From Streptomyces venezuelae (GTDB lineage Bacteria > Actinomycetota > Actinomycetes > Streptomycetales > Streptomycetaceae), in assembly GCF_008642335.1 (NCBI RefSeq), contig NZ_CP029191.1:3348001-3412000 (forward strand): a stretch of DNA of 64,000 nt, read 5' to 3'. Both the position numbers and the translations under genes were made by a program. The stretch's first letter is position 1; each line of letters opens with the position of its first letter. Of this stretch, positions 51,524-59,945 are shown piece by piece. A model generated the notes under the pieces. That model worked only from the letters and a program-made list of their open reading frames with translations. It was not told the origin of the DNA and did no database searches.

Positions 51524-53232
51524 GCCTTTCACTCGGGTCACTCGGGTCACTCGGGGAGGACGCGCCCACCTGGCCGCGGGAGTTCGCGGAGCGCTACCGC
51601 GCGGCGGGTTGGTGGCGGGGCGAGACGTTCGGCGGGATGCTGCGCGAGAGAGCCGCCGCGCACCCGGACCGCGTGGCGATCGTGGACCCGGGCGGCGCCG
51701 GTGCGGCGGCGCGCCGCTGGACGTACGGGGAACTGGACCGCAGGGCCGACCGCCTGGCCGCGGGCCTGCTGGCGCGCGGGATCGGCAAGGGCGACAAGGT
51801 GGTCGTCCAGCTCCCCAACATCGCCGAGTTCTTCGAGACGATCTTCGCGCTGTTCCGCATCGGCGCGCTCCCGGTCTTCGCGCTGCCCGCGCACCGCGAG
51901 ACGGAGATCCGCTACTTCTGCGAGTTCACCGAGGCCGCCGCGTACGTCATCCCGCAGCAGGTCGGCGGCTTCGACTACCGCGGACTCGCGGCGAAGCTGG
52001 TCGACGAGATCCCGACGCTGCGGCACGTGTTCGTGGCGGAGGGCGACGCGGGCCCGTTCGAGGCGCTGTCGGACGTGGCGACGGACGTGGCCCCGGACAT
52101 GGCGACGGAGCCGACTACGCAGCTACCGGCTGCACCCGCCCCCTCCGACCTGGCGTTCCTCCAGCTCTCCGGCGGCAGTACGGGCGTGCCGAAACTGATC
52201 CCGCGCACCCACGACGACTACATCTACTCCCTGCGCGGCTCGAACGAGCTGTGCGCGGTGGACGAGGACAGCGTCTACCTGGTCGCCCTCCCCGCGGCCC
52301 ACAACTTCCCGCTCTCCTCCCCCGGTTCGCTGGGCGCGCTGTACGCGGGCGCGCGCGTCGTCCTGTGCCCGCAGCCCAGTCCGGAGGCCGCCTTCCCCCT
52401 CATCGAGTCCGAGGGCGTCACCATCACGGGCCTCGTCCCGCCGCTCGCCCTGCTCTGGACGGAGGCGGCGCCGGCCACCGCGTACGACCTGAGCAGCCTG
52501 GACGTACTCCTGGTCGGCGGCGCGAAATTCAGCGAGGAGGCGGCGCGCCGGGTGAAGCCGGCGCTCGGCTGCACGTTGCAGCAGGTCTTCGGCATGGCAG
52601 AGGGGCTGGTCAACTACACACGCCTGGACGACGACCCGGAGACGATCGTCACGACCCAGGGCCGCCCGATCTCCCCGGACGACGAGATCCGCGTCGTCGA
52701 CGACGAGGACAACGACCTGCCGTTCGGCGAGACGGGCCACCTGCTGACGCGCGGCCCGTACACGATCCGCGGCTACTGGCGGGCCCCCGAGCACAACGCC
52801 CGCTCCTTCACCGCCGACGGCTTCTACCGCACGGGCGACGTGGTGCGCCTGACCGCGACCGGCCACCTCGTCGTGGAGGGCAGGGCGAAGGACCAGATCA
52901 ACCGGGGCGGCGAGAAGGTCGCGGCCGAGGAGGTCGAGAACCACATCCTCGCCCACCCGTCCGTGCACGACGCGAACGTGGTCGCCGAGCCGGACGCGTA
53001 CCTGGGCGAGCGGACCTGCGCGTACGTGATCCTGCGCGCGGACGCGGAGCCGATGCGCCCGGCCGCGATCAGGAAGTTCGTACGGGAGAGGGGACTCGCC
53101 TCGTACAAGGTGCCCGACCGCGTCGAGTTCGTGGAGGTCTTCCCGCAGACGGGCGTAGGAAAGATCTCGAAGAAGGCGCTGCGGGAAACGGCGCAGCGGG
53201 AAACGGCGCTGAGGGAACCGGCGTCGTCCTGA
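51520..53232 (+). CDS. dhbE: 2,3-dihydroxybenzoate-AMP ligase
   Basis: Adenylating enzyme of 570 residues that activates 2,3-dihydroxybenzoate to its AMP ester for loading onto an aryl carrier protein. Seen: P-loop [38 protein letters not shown] (acid-binding region of the EntE/DhbE family), [30 protein letters not shown] and [20 protein letters not shown] with the catalytic Lys near the end ([10 protein letters not shown]). GTG 51520 overlaps dhbC by 4 bases. The N-terminus is a SLGSLGSLG tandem repeat (9-base units). Confidence 0.93.
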   Translation: MSLSLGSLGSLGEDAPTWPREFAERYRAAGWWRGETFGGMLRERAAAHPDRVAIVDPGGAGAAARRWTYGELDRRADRLAAGLLARGIGKGDKVVVQLPNIAEFFETIFALFRIGALPVFALPAHRETEIRYFCEFTEAAAYVIPQQVGGFDYRGLAAKLVDEIPTLRHVFVAEGDAGPFEALSDVATDVAPDMATEPTTQLPAAPAPSDLAFLQLSGGSTGVPKLIPRTHDDYIYSLRGSNELCAVDEDSVYLVALPAAHNFPLSSPGSLGALYAGARVVLCPQPSPEAAFPLIESEGVTITGLVPPLALLWTEAAPATAYDLSSLDVLLVGGAKFSEEAARRVKPALGCTLQQVFGMAEGLVNYTRLDDDPETIVTTQGRPISPDDEIRVVDDEDNDLPFGETGHLLTRGPYTIRGYWRAPEHNARSFTADGFYRTGDVVRLTATGHLVVEGRAKDQINRGGEKVAAEEVENHILAHPSVHDANVVAEPDAYLGERTCAYVILRADAEPMRPAAIRKFVRERGLASYKVPDRVEFVEVFPQTGVGKISKKALRETAQRETALREPASS

Positions 53233-53295
53233 CAGTCCCGCCCCATGCCCCGCACCTAGCACCCCAACCCCACCCCTGAACGGAACGTCCGCACC

Positions 53296-53934
53296 ATGGC
53301 CCTCCCCGCCATCACCCCCTACCCGATGCCGACACCCGACGAGCTGCCCGCGAACCGCGTCGACTGGCAGGTCGACCCGTCCCGCGCCGTGCTGCTCGTC
53401 CACGACCTGCAGAACTACTTCCTCTCGGCGTACGACCGCACGGCACCCCCCGTCCCGGAACTCCTGTCACACGTAACCGAGTTGAAGAGACGGGCCGCCC
53501 GTTTCGCCATCCCGGTGGTGCACACCGCACAGCCGGGCGGCCAGTCCCCCGCCGAGCGCGGCCTCCAGCAGGACTTCTGGGGCCCGGGTCTGCCCGACGA
53601 CGCGGAGGCGGCGGCGATCGCGCCGGAGATCGGCCCGGCACCGGCCGAGACGGTCCTCACCAAGTGGAAGTACAGCGCTTTCGTCCGCACGGACCTCCTG
53701 GAGCGCCTACGCGAACAGGGCCGCGACCAACTGATCATCACCGGCATCTACGCCCACATCGGCGTCCTGATGACGGCGTGCGACGCGTGGATGCAGGACA
53801 TCCAGGCGTTCGTGGTGGCCGACGCGGTGGCGGACTTCTCGGCGGACGACCACGCGATGGCGCTGCGGTGGGCGGCGGGGAAGTGCGCGGTGGTGACGAC
53901 GACGGAGGAGGTGTTCGCCGCCGACGTCCACTAG
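53296..53934 (+). CDS. dhbB: isochorismatase (2,3-dihydro-2,3-dihydroxybenzoate synthase)
   Basis: Cleaves isochorismate to 2,3-dihydro-2,3-dihydroxybenzoate and pyruvate. 212 residues: VDWQVDPSRAVLLVHDLQNY with the catalytic Asp, QPGGQSPAERGLQQDFWGPG, DQLIITGIYAHIGVLMTACD (catalytic region), VVADAVADFSADDHAMAL. EntB/DhbB of other bacteria has a C-terminal aryl carrier domain of about 75 residues; it is absent here, the chain stopping after the isochorismatase domain. Overlaps the convergent ohrR by 4 bases. Confidence 0.94.
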   Translation: MALPAITPYPMPTPDELPANRVDWQVDPSRAVLLVHDLQNYFLSAYDRTAPPVPELLSHVTELKRRAARFAIPVVHTAQPGGQSPAERGLQQDFWGPGLPDDAEAAAIAPEIGPAPAETVLTKWKYSAFVRTDLLERLREQGRDQLIITGIYAHIGVLMTACDAWMQDIQAFVVADAVADFSADDHAMALRWAAGKCAVVTTTEEVFAADVH

Positions 53935-54398
53935 GACGCCGTCTTCTTGGCACCCTGGCCCGAATGGGCGTCGAGGGCGGCCGTGAGCTGATCGAGCCGC
54001 GTGCGCAGGTCCCGGACATCATCGAGGGAGAGCTCGGTGGAGTCGGCGAGGGCGCGGGGCACGGCGACGGCCTTCTCGCGCAGCGCACGCCCCGCCTCCG
54101 TGAGCCGCACCGTGACGGAGCGCTCGTCCTCGGCGCTCCGCCGCCGCTCGACGTGCCCGGCCGCTTCGAGCCGCTTGAGCAGCGGCGAGAGGGTGCCCGA
54201 GTCGAGCCGCAGCCGCTCACCGATCTTCTTGACGGCCAGCTCGTCGTGCTCCCACAGGACGAGCATGACCAGGTACTGCGGGTAGGTCAGGCCGAGGTCC
54301 TTGAGCAGGGTCCGGTAGACCGCGTTGAAGGCGCGGGCGGCGGCGTGCAGCGAGAAGCAGATCTGCTGATCGAGCCGGAGAAGGTCCTCGTCGTCCAT
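53931..54398 (-). CDS. ohrR: OhrR-like organic peroxide-sensing MarR regulator
   Basis: MarR-family repressor, 155 residues. Single Cys14 in [18 protein letters not shown] sits where the reactive Cys of OhrR lies; [23 protein letters not shown] followed by [18 protein letters not shown] (wing). Divergent from ohr, with dyads between. Peroxide oxidation of Cys14 is expected to release the operator (family knowledge). Confidence 0.93.
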   Translation of the reverse strand: MDDEDLLRLDQQICFSLHAAARAFNAVYRTLLKDLGLTYPQYLVMLVLWEHDELAVKKIGERLRLDSGTLSPLLKRLEAAGHVERRRSAEDERSVTVRLTEAGRALREKAVAVPRALADSTELSLDDVRDLRTRLDQLTAALDAHSGQGAKKTAS

Positions 54399-54428
54399 GA
54401 CGCAAGGCTACAGCGCACCACCACTTGG

Positions 54429-54449
54429 ACAATTAAGTTGTGCACAACT
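54429..54449. promoter_or_regulatory. OhrR operator candidate
   Basis: ACAATTAAGTTGT (54429-54441), close to the OhrR-type ACAATTNAATTGT, overlaps a perfect palindrome AGTTGTGCACAACT (54436-54449). It lies 31-86 bases from both divergent starts. Confidence 0.6.
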
Positions 54450-54514
54450 AAATAGCGTGCAACACTCACCCTCGTAGGCCAGCCAGCCACAACGATGAGA
54501 ACGGGATGATCCCC

Positions 54515-54931
54515 ATGGACGCGCTGTACACCGCAGTAGCCACCGCCAACGGCCGCGAGGGCCGGGCCGTCAGCTCCGACGGCAAGCTCGACCTGCCGCT
54601 CGGCTTCCCGAAGGCGCTGGGCGGCAACGACCAGGGCACGAACCCGGAGCAGCTCTTCGCGGCCGGGTATGCCGCGTGCTTCGCGAGCGCGATGGGCAGC
54701 ATCGCGCGCCAGGAGAAGATCGACGTGTCGGACGTGTCGGTGACGGCGGAGGTCAGCATCGGCAAGGACGAGACGGACGGCGGCTTCGGCCTCTCGGTGG
54801 TCATGCGGGCGGAACTCCCGGACCACCTGCAGGGCGCGCCGGGCGAGGAGCTGCTGCGCAAGACGCACGCGTTCTGCCCGTACTCGAAGGCGACGCGAGG
54901 CAACATCCAGGTGGACCTGGTGATCGAGTAG
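54515..54931 (+). CDS. ohr: organic hydroperoxide resistance protein (Ohr/OsmC family)
   Basis: Thiol peroxidase of 138 residues reducing organic hydroperoxides. Catalytic Cys55 (GYAACFASAM) and Cys121 (HAFCPYSKATRG) are present, with the conserved NPEQLFAAGYAACF motif. Start ATG 54515 gives the family N-terminus MDALYTAVATANGR; ATG 54506 adds 3 residues. Under OhrR control. Confidence 0.95.
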   Translation: MDALYTAVATANGREGRAVSSDGKLDLPLGFPKALGGNDQGTNPEQLFAAGYAACFASAMGSIARQEKIDVSDVSVTAEVSIGKDETDGGFGLSVVMRAELPDHLQGAPGEELLRKTHAFCPYSKATRGNIQVDLVIE

Positions 54932-55041
54932 CGCGCGCTTGCGGCGGACCCGAGCAAGCCTTGAGGTAAGGGTCATACCCTGACTGCGATCACTACATTT
55001 CCGCACTGCTCGCGCACACTGCCACGCAAGGAGTCGATCGC

Positions 55042-55578
55042 ATGAGTGACCTCATCCGCCTGCCGGGCGAGGGCCGCAAGCTGGTCACGAAAGCGCAGGA
55101 AGTGACCTTCAAGGCCACCGGGGCACAGGGCTCGTCGTCGTCGATCTTCGAGGTGGTGGTCCCGCCCGGTTTCGACACGGGCGGCCACTACCACGAGGAG
55201 GCGGAGGAATTCTTCTACATCCTGGAGGGCGAGCTGGAACTCCTCGCCTTCGAGCCGGCGGAACGTACGGACGACTGGCTGGACTGGGAGTCCGCCGACG
55301 GCGACAGGGTGGTCCGCGCCCCGGCGGGCAGCAGCATGTTCGTCCCGCCCAACACGCCCCACGCGTTCCGCAACGCCACGGACAGCCCGGTCCGGATGCT
55401 GTTCCAGAGCAACCCTTCGCCGGAGCACGAGGCGTACTTCGAGGAGATAGCGGAGATCTGGTCGGCGGGCGGCGACTCGGTGGACCCGGAGGCGGTACGC
55501 CGCATGCGCACCCGCTACGACGTCAAACAGATCACCCCGATGCGCTTCGCCCCACCGCCGACGACCCCCGTCGCCTGA
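55042..55578 (+). CDS. cupin-domain protein
   Basis: Single cupin barrel, 178 residues, with metal-binding motif GGHYHEEAEEFFYILEGELE (two His and a Glu) and second motif PNTPHAFRNAT. The stretch FDTGGHYH matches the canonical G(X)5HXH layout. Likely a metal-dependent enzyme or sugar-binding protein; no specific reaction can be assigned. ATG 55042 with AGGAG. Stand-alone; a terminator follows. Confidence 0.85.
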   Translation: MSDLIRLPGEGRKLVTKAQEVTFKATGAQGSSSSIFEVVVPPGFDTGGHYHEEAEEFFYILEGELELLAFEPAERTDDWLDWESADGDRVVRAPAGSSMFVPPNTPHAFRNATDSPVRMLFQSNPSPEHEAYFEEIAEIWSAGGDSVDPEAVRRMRTRYDVKQITPMRFAPPPTTPVA

Positions 55579-55589
55579 CGCCACACGAA

Positions 55590-55630
55590 GGCCGTCGCCC
55601 CCCACGAGCAACCCCGGGGGGCCGACGGCC
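55590..55630 (+). terminator. terminator after the cupin gene
   Basis: GGCCGTCG (55590-55597) plus CCCCCC pair with GGGGGG (55616-55621) and CGACGGCC (55623-55630), with one bulge and an 12-base loop. Confidence 0.75.
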
Positions 55631-55687
55631 GCACCCTCATCCGCTACCCTGTCCAGGGACCGCTCCCAGCGGTCCACGCAGGACCCC

Positions 55688-55760
55688 GCCTTCGTAGCTC
55701 AGGGGATAGAGCACCGCTCTCCTAAAGCGGGTGTCGCAGGTTCGAATCCTGCCGGGGGCA
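55688..55760 (+). tRNA. tRNA-Arg (anticodon CCT)
   Basis: Cloverleaf of 73 bases: acceptor GCCTTCG pairs with CGGGGGC (two G-U), anticodon stem CCGCT/AGCGG with loop CTCCTAA gives anticodon CCT (reads AGG). T-arm GGTTCGAATCC; discriminator A. No CCA encoded. The region to its right has island features, and tRNA-Arg(CCT) genes are common integration sites. Confidence 0.95.
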
Positions 55761-55776
55761 CGGTTTTGGTCAGGGC

Positions 55777-55819
55777 AAAGGCCCCGGTATCCGCAGGTCA
55801 AGCGGTTGCCGGGGCCTTT
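55777..55819 (+). terminator. terminator after tRNA-Arg
   Basis: AAAGGCCCCGG (55777-55787) pairs with CCGGGGCCTTT (55809-55819), an inner CCGC/GCGG stem extends it, followed by CTCATG. Confidence 0.8.
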
Positions 55820-55912
55820 CTCATGCCCTCCGCGTGCACTTTGACTTCGGTCTCGCGCACTCTGACTACAGTCTTGCTACGCGAGCGCGGCCCCTAAATG
55901 GCCCCTAAACGA

Positions 55913-56152
55913 TCACCGCGTTTGCGCAGGTCGCGCGGGCCGTGAACGTAGACCGCCCCCCATGTGCGGCATGGGGGGCGGCCGCCAGCAGTAGGCGACC
56001 CCGGCCAGGGCATGCACCTCCCGACCTGGTACCGCCCGCCCCCAGGGCCCGGGGATGGGGACGGGCGGCCGGCGGCGTGGGGCCGTCCATAGACCCGCCG
56101 CCGTCACCCGTACCGCCGTCCTCCAAGAGCGGCACGGGAGCCTGGTGACCAC
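55913..56152 (-). CDS. doubtful small ORF at the end of the island operon
   Basis: Open frame of 79 residues starting with GTG 56152, four bases after the stop of the frameshifted gene. Pro/Arg-rich, no recognisable motif. Its 3' end contains the strong hairpin 55953-55981, which argues that transcription ends inside it. I report it with low confidence. Confidence 0.25.
   Translation of the reverse strand: MVTRLPCRSWRTAVRVTAAGLWTAPRRRPPVPIPGPWGRAVPGREVHALAGVAYCWRPPPMPHMGGGLRSRPARPAQTR
55953..55981 (-). terminator. hairpin at the end of the small-gene run
   Basis: CCGCCCCCCATG (55953-55964), 5-base loop, and its complement (55970-55981): perfect 12-bp stem. No T-tract. It is a plausible end of the minus-strand small-gene operon. 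Just left of it GGCCCCTAAA occurs twice (55889-55898 and 55900-55909). Confidence 0.6.
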
Positions 56153-56155
56153 CCG

Positions 56156-56408
56156 CTAGGTCGGGCTGGTCCTCTGCCGGGCCTCGGCCCGAGCCGCCTG
56201 CAGCGCGGGACTCTCCGGCTGCACCGGGCAGCGGCACGGGCAGTCCTGCACGGCGCCGATGACCAGATCGCCGCCCCCGCGGATGCTGACCCACGTCGTG
56301 AGCTCGCAAGCGTGGGGCCACTCGGGGCGTACCCGCCAGCAGGCGCAGCAGGCACGGCGTGCACGGCACCGGCACAGGCTTGATCGGGTTCGTCGGGGTG
56401 TCGGTCAC
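56156..56408 (-). pseudogene. Cys-rich small protein gene with apparent frameshift
   Basis: Starts with GTG 56408, which overlaps the previous gene's stop as GTGA, and reads TDTPTNPIKPVPVPCTPCLL. After about residue 28 the codon bias fails in this frame and reappears in the +1 frame, which reads WPHACELTTWVSIRGGGDLV and then VQDCPCRCPVQPESPALQA up to TAG at 56156. The +1 frame has no start of its own. A single-base change near 56320-56345, either a genuine frameshift or a sequencing error, would join the two. The joined product of about 80 residues would have a CxxC and a CPCRCP motif, possibly metal-binding. Confidence 0.5.
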
Positions 56409-56611
56409 CGGCGCGCCTCCTCGCCGGGCGTGGGAGGCTCTGGCCCCTGCAGCACGGTGTGCACCGCGCGTAGAGCCCGACGCATCCGTTCCCCGTCTTC
56501 GCACTCCTCAGTGCGGCAGGCGAAGCAACCGAGCTGGTGCTTCCGGAGCATCCCGTCCACGATCTGCGAGGCCGCCTCCGGGCTGAAGACCCAGACGGTT
56601 GGCACACTCAC
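56405..56611 (-). CDS. small hypothetical protein
   Basis: Protein of 68 residues (GTG 56611). It reads SVPTVWVFSPEAASQIVDGM and contains LGCFACRTEECEDGERMRRA, with three Cys (CxxC..C) that may bind metal. Starts with a GTGA overlap on the gene before and ends with a GTGA overlap on the gene after, so it is translationally coupled on both sides. No family recognised. Confidence 0.6.
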   Translation of the reverse strand: MSVPTVWVFSPEAASQIVDGMLRKHQLGCFACRTEECEDGERMRRALRAVHTVLQGPEPPTPGEEARR

Positions 56612-57084
56612 CGGGCACCCGCCCGTCGCGGGTCGCGGGCCATGTGGATGAGCGCGGCGACGGACGGAACGGCACACAGGTCGCCGACGATGCGGGGCCG
56701 CACAGCCCAGTACAGGCCAGTCGGACCGGTGAGGTCGGCGGCCGGGACGGACAGGAACTGCCCGGTGCCCAGCATCGGAGCCTCGCGGTATTCCTGCATC
56801 CACGTATGTGTGTTGCTGGGCTCGACCAGCGCGTAGTACTGGTTCTGCGGCCGGTTGTGGATGACCGGTCCGTCGAGCAGTTCGGCGAACATCCTGGTCA
56901 CGACATCCTGGTCGTCAGTCCCGGCTGCGACATGGACGAGGTGCCCGGGCAGGTACACCGAGTTGAACCGCTTCCCCAGCGGTAACAGAGCGATGCCCGT
57001 TTCCGCCCACTCCTTGTGCGCCTGCTCCGGCGCTGCCTGAGCGCGCGCCAGCCAGTCGAAGGCACCGAGGCCGTCTCTCGTCAT
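56608..57084 (-). CDS. hypothetical protein of the small-gene operon
   Basis: Protein of 158 residues (ATG 57084, shared with the stop of the gene before). It begins TRDGLGAFDWLARAQAAPEQ and includes GKRFNSVYLPGHLVHVAAGT, HTWMQEYREAPMLGTGQFLS and GPTGLYWAVRPRIVGDLCAV. The rather regular alternation looks like a compact alpha/beta domain; no catalytic motif I can name. Coding bias good. Confidence 0.65.
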   Translation of the reverse strand: MTRDGLGAFDWLARAQAAPEQAHKEWAETGIALLPLGKRFNSVYLPGHLVHVAAGTDDQDVVTRMFAELLDGPVIHNRPQNQYYALVEPSNTHTWMQEYREAPMLGTGQFLSVPAADLTGPTGLYWAVRPRIVGDLCAVPSVAALIHMARDPRRAGAR

Positions 57085-57266
57085 CAGGACGCCCCCACGC
57101 AGCCGCATGTCCTTTTAGTCCACACCTGGCCGGTCTCGTCGCGCACCGTCCCGCTGGGCACGAGGACGCGTGAGGCTGCCCCGCAATCCCAGCACGCCGG
57201 CCCGTGCAGGCGAGCGATGCTCACCTCGGCCACGGAGACGTCGGTCTCCTCGATCGTGTCACTCAT
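57084..57266 (-). CDS. small zinc-ribbon-like protein
   Basis: Protein of 60 residues. The stretch ARLHGPACWDCGAASRVLVP and the terminal KRTCGCVGAS carry CxxC and CxC motifs, as in small zinc-binding proteins. ATG 57266; its stop overlaps the next ATG by one base. First gene of the small-gene operon, 104 bases after the XRE gene. Confidence 0.6.
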   Translation of the reverse strand: MSDTIEETDVSVAEVSIARLHGPACWDCGAASRVLVPSGTVRDETGQVWTKRTCGCVGAS

Positions 57267-57370
57267 CTGGTAGCCCCTGCTCTGTCAGGTCGATGCACAG
57301 ATCATGGGCGCCCGGGGGCGGGGCCAGGGATACAGGCTGTATCCCCTCGGATTCGCTCAACCGGGTTGCG

Positions 57371-58546
57371 TCAGACGGCGCCGACCCAGACGGCGAACTG
57401 GTGGAGAGACTCCTCGTCAGTACGCTTCAGCCGCTCCAGCGTCGCCACGGTCTCTCGTGCCCACGGGTGCTCGCGCGTGTGCTGAGGAGCGATTGAGCGC
57501 GCCACCTTCAGCGACTCGAACGCGTCATCCATCCGACCGCCCCACATCTGTGCACGAGCCAGCTCGATCCAGAAGCCTGACCGCCGCTCAGCCGGAATGT
57601 TCGCGGACGGCGTCCACTTCCGGGCCACCGCGAACGCTTGGCCGACGTGGTCCTGGCCCAGGCCCACGGCGACGGATAGCTCGTGAATACGCACAGACTC
57701 CGGGCCAAACGCCGTGCCCCGGTAGATGCCCTCCCGGATGCTGGCGCTAAGGCGGCGGGCCTCGGCGAGGTGGGTCTCCGCGGTGGCGGCGTCGCCGTCC
57801 CGTCCGGCGATGACGGCGGCGCGCATGTGCAGCGCGCCGCTGGCGGCCGCCGTGCTCTCGTCAGTGACGGCCGGGGCCCCGTCAATGGCGGTCTCCAGTG
57901 CGCGCGTACCTGCGGTGTGAGCGCGGGCTGTGAAGAACGTTTCGGTCCGGACGTAGGCAACGGACGTGCCGACGAGCGGGTCCTCCGTGTACGGGGCGGC
58001 CCACCGCATCAACTCGATCAGCCGAGCCGACAGGTCGCGGGCACCGTACTTGTAGGCGACAGCGTCCGCCGAGCGGGCCGTCGCCACCAGCAGGCCGGCG
58101 GCTTCCCGTTGGTCGCTCGCGGCGTGGAAGACGGCGAGCGCGTCGGCGAGGAGGCCGGCGGCGTGCTGCGCGATCCGGCCGTACTGAGCTGCGAGGCGCC
58201 AGTTCACGGCTTCGCTGACGGCCACATGCAGCTCGGCGGCAGTTCGCTGGGCCGGGATGATCGACACGTCGTAGGTGGCCAGCGCCGCGGAGATGCGGGG
58301 CAGTGCCGCGTGCACGCGGGTCTCTGTGCCGGTGAACGTCGACAGCAGCCGGGTCGGGTCGACGCCGAGTGCGACCGCGATCGATTCGAGCGCGGCGTCG
58401 CTGGGCTGCCGCTTGCCCTGCTCGATGGCCTTGATCATGGGCAGGGACAGATAGGACTCACGCGCGAGCTGAGACTGGAACATGCGTTTCGTCTTGCGCA
58501 GGACAGCGATCCGCTTACCCAGCCCGCTTTCATCAAGTGCGGGCAT
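57371..58546 (-). CDS. XRE-family regulator with C-terminal TPR-like region
   Basis: Protein of 391 residues. N-terminal HTH: LGKRIAVLRKTKRMFQSQLA, then YLSLPMIKAIEQGKRQPSDA. Residues about 80-390 are all-helical and Ala-rich with TPR-like repeats (AAGLLADALAVFHAASDQRE, ALHMRAAVIAGRDGDAATAE). This architecture recurs in Streptomyces signalling regulators. It is immediately upstream of the small-gene run, which it may control. Similar in plan to the protein at 59946-61205. Confidence 0.85.
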   Translation of the reverse strand: MPALDESGLGKRIAVLRKTKRMFQSQLARESYLSLPMIKAIEQGKRQPSDAALESIAVALGVDPTRLLSTFTGTETRVHAALPRISAALATYDVSIIPAQRTAAELHVAVSEAVNWRLAAQYGRIAQHAAGLLADALAVFHAASDQREAAGLLVATARSADAVAYKYGARDLSARLIELMRWAAPYTEDPLVGTSVAYVRTETFFTARAHTAGTRALETAIDGAPAVTDESTAAASGALHMRAAVIAGRDGDAATAETHLAEARRLSASIREGIYRGTAFGPESVRIHELSVAVGLGQDHVGQAFAVARKWTPSANIPAERRSGFWIELARAQMWGGRMDDAFESLKVARSIAPQHTREHPWARETVATLERLKRTDEESLHQFAVWVGAV

Positions 58547-58652
58547 GCTGCCTCCAGTTCGAGGTGTTCTCTTCGAACCGTACCCGCGTGATCACGCTTA
58601 GGTACGCGAACGGCCGCCTTCCATCAGGAGGAGGGGCCGTTTCGTCCGCCGT

Positions 58653-59294
58653 TCAGGCGCTGAGAGCGGCGACAAGGTCCGTAAGCGAGTCGATCCGGTA
58701 GTCCGCGGTCGCCGCGACCTGCGGATCGTCAGCCCACAGGTAGCCCCATGGGCCACGGCGTAGATGCGCGGCGCGCAGACCAGCGCGAGCGGCTGGCAGC
58801 GTGTCGTTCTGCGGATGGTCGCCGACGTACAGAACCTCTTCAGCGGGGACGCCCGCCTCGGTGACGAGCCGCTCGAAGAACTCCGGGGCGGGCTTGGCCA
58901 CGCCCCACTCTCCTGAGGTCGCGATCAGGTCCGCAGGCAGGTCGAGAGCCCGTAGCAGGCCGGCGGCCTTCGTGGTCTGGTTGCCCGCGATGATGACGCG
59001 AAACCCCGCCTGCCGGAGCGCGGCGAGTGCAGGCCTGACGTCCTCGTACACGTCTCTCTCGTCGAGCTGCTCACCGCAGCCTGCCGCCTCACGGGCCTGG
59101 TACTCGGCAGTCAGGTCAGCGTGGGGCCGGATGAGGCGCAGTGCCTCGGCATTGTCCTTTCCCTGCGCGACGACGGCGCCGACCAGCGCTGAGACGGTGT
59201 GGCGTGGGATGCCAAGCCAGTCGGCCCACGAGGTCCAGTAGCGGTCGTCACGGACGAGGGTCTCGCCTACGTCGAATGCGATGGTGCGGATCAT
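58653..59294 (-). CDS. HAD-superfamily hydrolase
   Basis: Cytoplasmic phosphatase-type enzyme of 213 residues. Motif I: IRTIAFDVGETLVRDD (nucleophile Asp8, but the usual second Asp at +2 is Glu or Gly: DVGET), motif II: IIAGNQTTKAAG, motif III: WGVAKPAPEFFERL (Lys), motif IV: VLYVGDHPQNDTLPAARAG. The missing second Asp of motif I (DxD) is as in the DxGET subgroup, which still hydrolyses phosphate esters. Substrate unknown. Separated by 107 bases from the XRE gene. Confidence 0.85.
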   Translation of the reverse strand: MIRTIAFDVGETLVRDDRYWTSWADWLGIPRHTVSALVGAVVAQGKDNAEALRLIRPHADLTAEYQAREAAGCGEQLDERDVYEDVRPALAALRQAGFRVIIAGNQTTKAAGLLRALDLPADLIATSGEWGVAKPAPEFFERLVTEAGVPAEEVLYVGDHPQNDTLPAARAGLRAAHLRRGPWGYLWADDPQVAATADYRIDSLTDLVAALSA

Positions 59295-59303
59295 CCGGCG
59301 ACC

Positions 59304-59399
59304 CTAGTGCGTTCTGCTTGAACGGACCTTGACTGGTGCGTCACCGCGGTGTGCATGTGAGCCGATGATGCCTGCGACGACGCCCCATGTGCCGGCCAT
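59304..59399 (-). CDS. tiny ORF upstream of the HAD gene
   Basis: ATG 59399 opens 31 residues (AGTWGVVAGIIGSHAHRGDA, basic C-terminus) that end 9 bases before the HAD start. A leader peptide or nothing; low confidence. The rest of 59400-59945 has no credible gene, and no tRNA or repeat is evident. Confidence 0.25.
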   Translation of the reverse strand: MAGTWGVVAGIIGSHAHRGDAPVKVRSSRTH

Positions 59400-59945
59400 C
59401 TGCCACGCTCCCGTCGCGCAGGGTGGGGGATGGAGTGCTCCGGCAGGGTCGCCTAGGAGAGGATCAACCTCACGTGGCTGATGGCGTACCAGGCGGCGAT
59501 GACCAGGCCCCGCGGGTACTCGCCGGTGAGGCCACCTCACAGGAATGCCGCACACCCGGATCACCTGGTCGATACGCCCGGTCCTCTTCCTGCCCCTCGC
59601 CCACAGGAAAGCCTCCGAACTCCCAGCCTGTACATACGACTTCAAGCCTCAGTGGCCAGACTGAGTTACAACTTTCTCTACTGGTTCAAGGTGGCTCGCT
59701 CCGCTCCCCGCGCGCGTCCTGACTCCCCGGGCCGCCGCTCCTGTCTCCGCCCCGGTCCACCTAGCCGCGCGACAAGAGCTGGCGGCCAACTGACCTCAGA
59801 GGACGGGTACATCGCGGCTGGGGCGGTCGGTTCCATGGCTCCAGGCAGCCACTTCGGGGCGAGCCTCTAGGAATCGGGTCGCTACGCAACGTGACAGGGA
59901 TGTGGCGTCCTACTTTTGCGACGCCGATCGGCGACCAGGCGGCGT
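59400..59945. other. gene-free stretch in the island
   Basis: About 545 bases with no credible gene on either strand: the frames are short, broken and lack G/C third-position bias. It separates the HAD gene from the second XRE/TPR regulator, which is transcribed toward it. I see no inverted repeat or att-like copy of the tRNA-Arg 3' end. Confidence 0.6.

Noticed and set aside
59304..59645. Minus-strand ORF of 113 codons upstream of the HAD gene
   Set aside because: Weak codon bias and no start with ribosome site; only the last 31 codons look even mildly coding.
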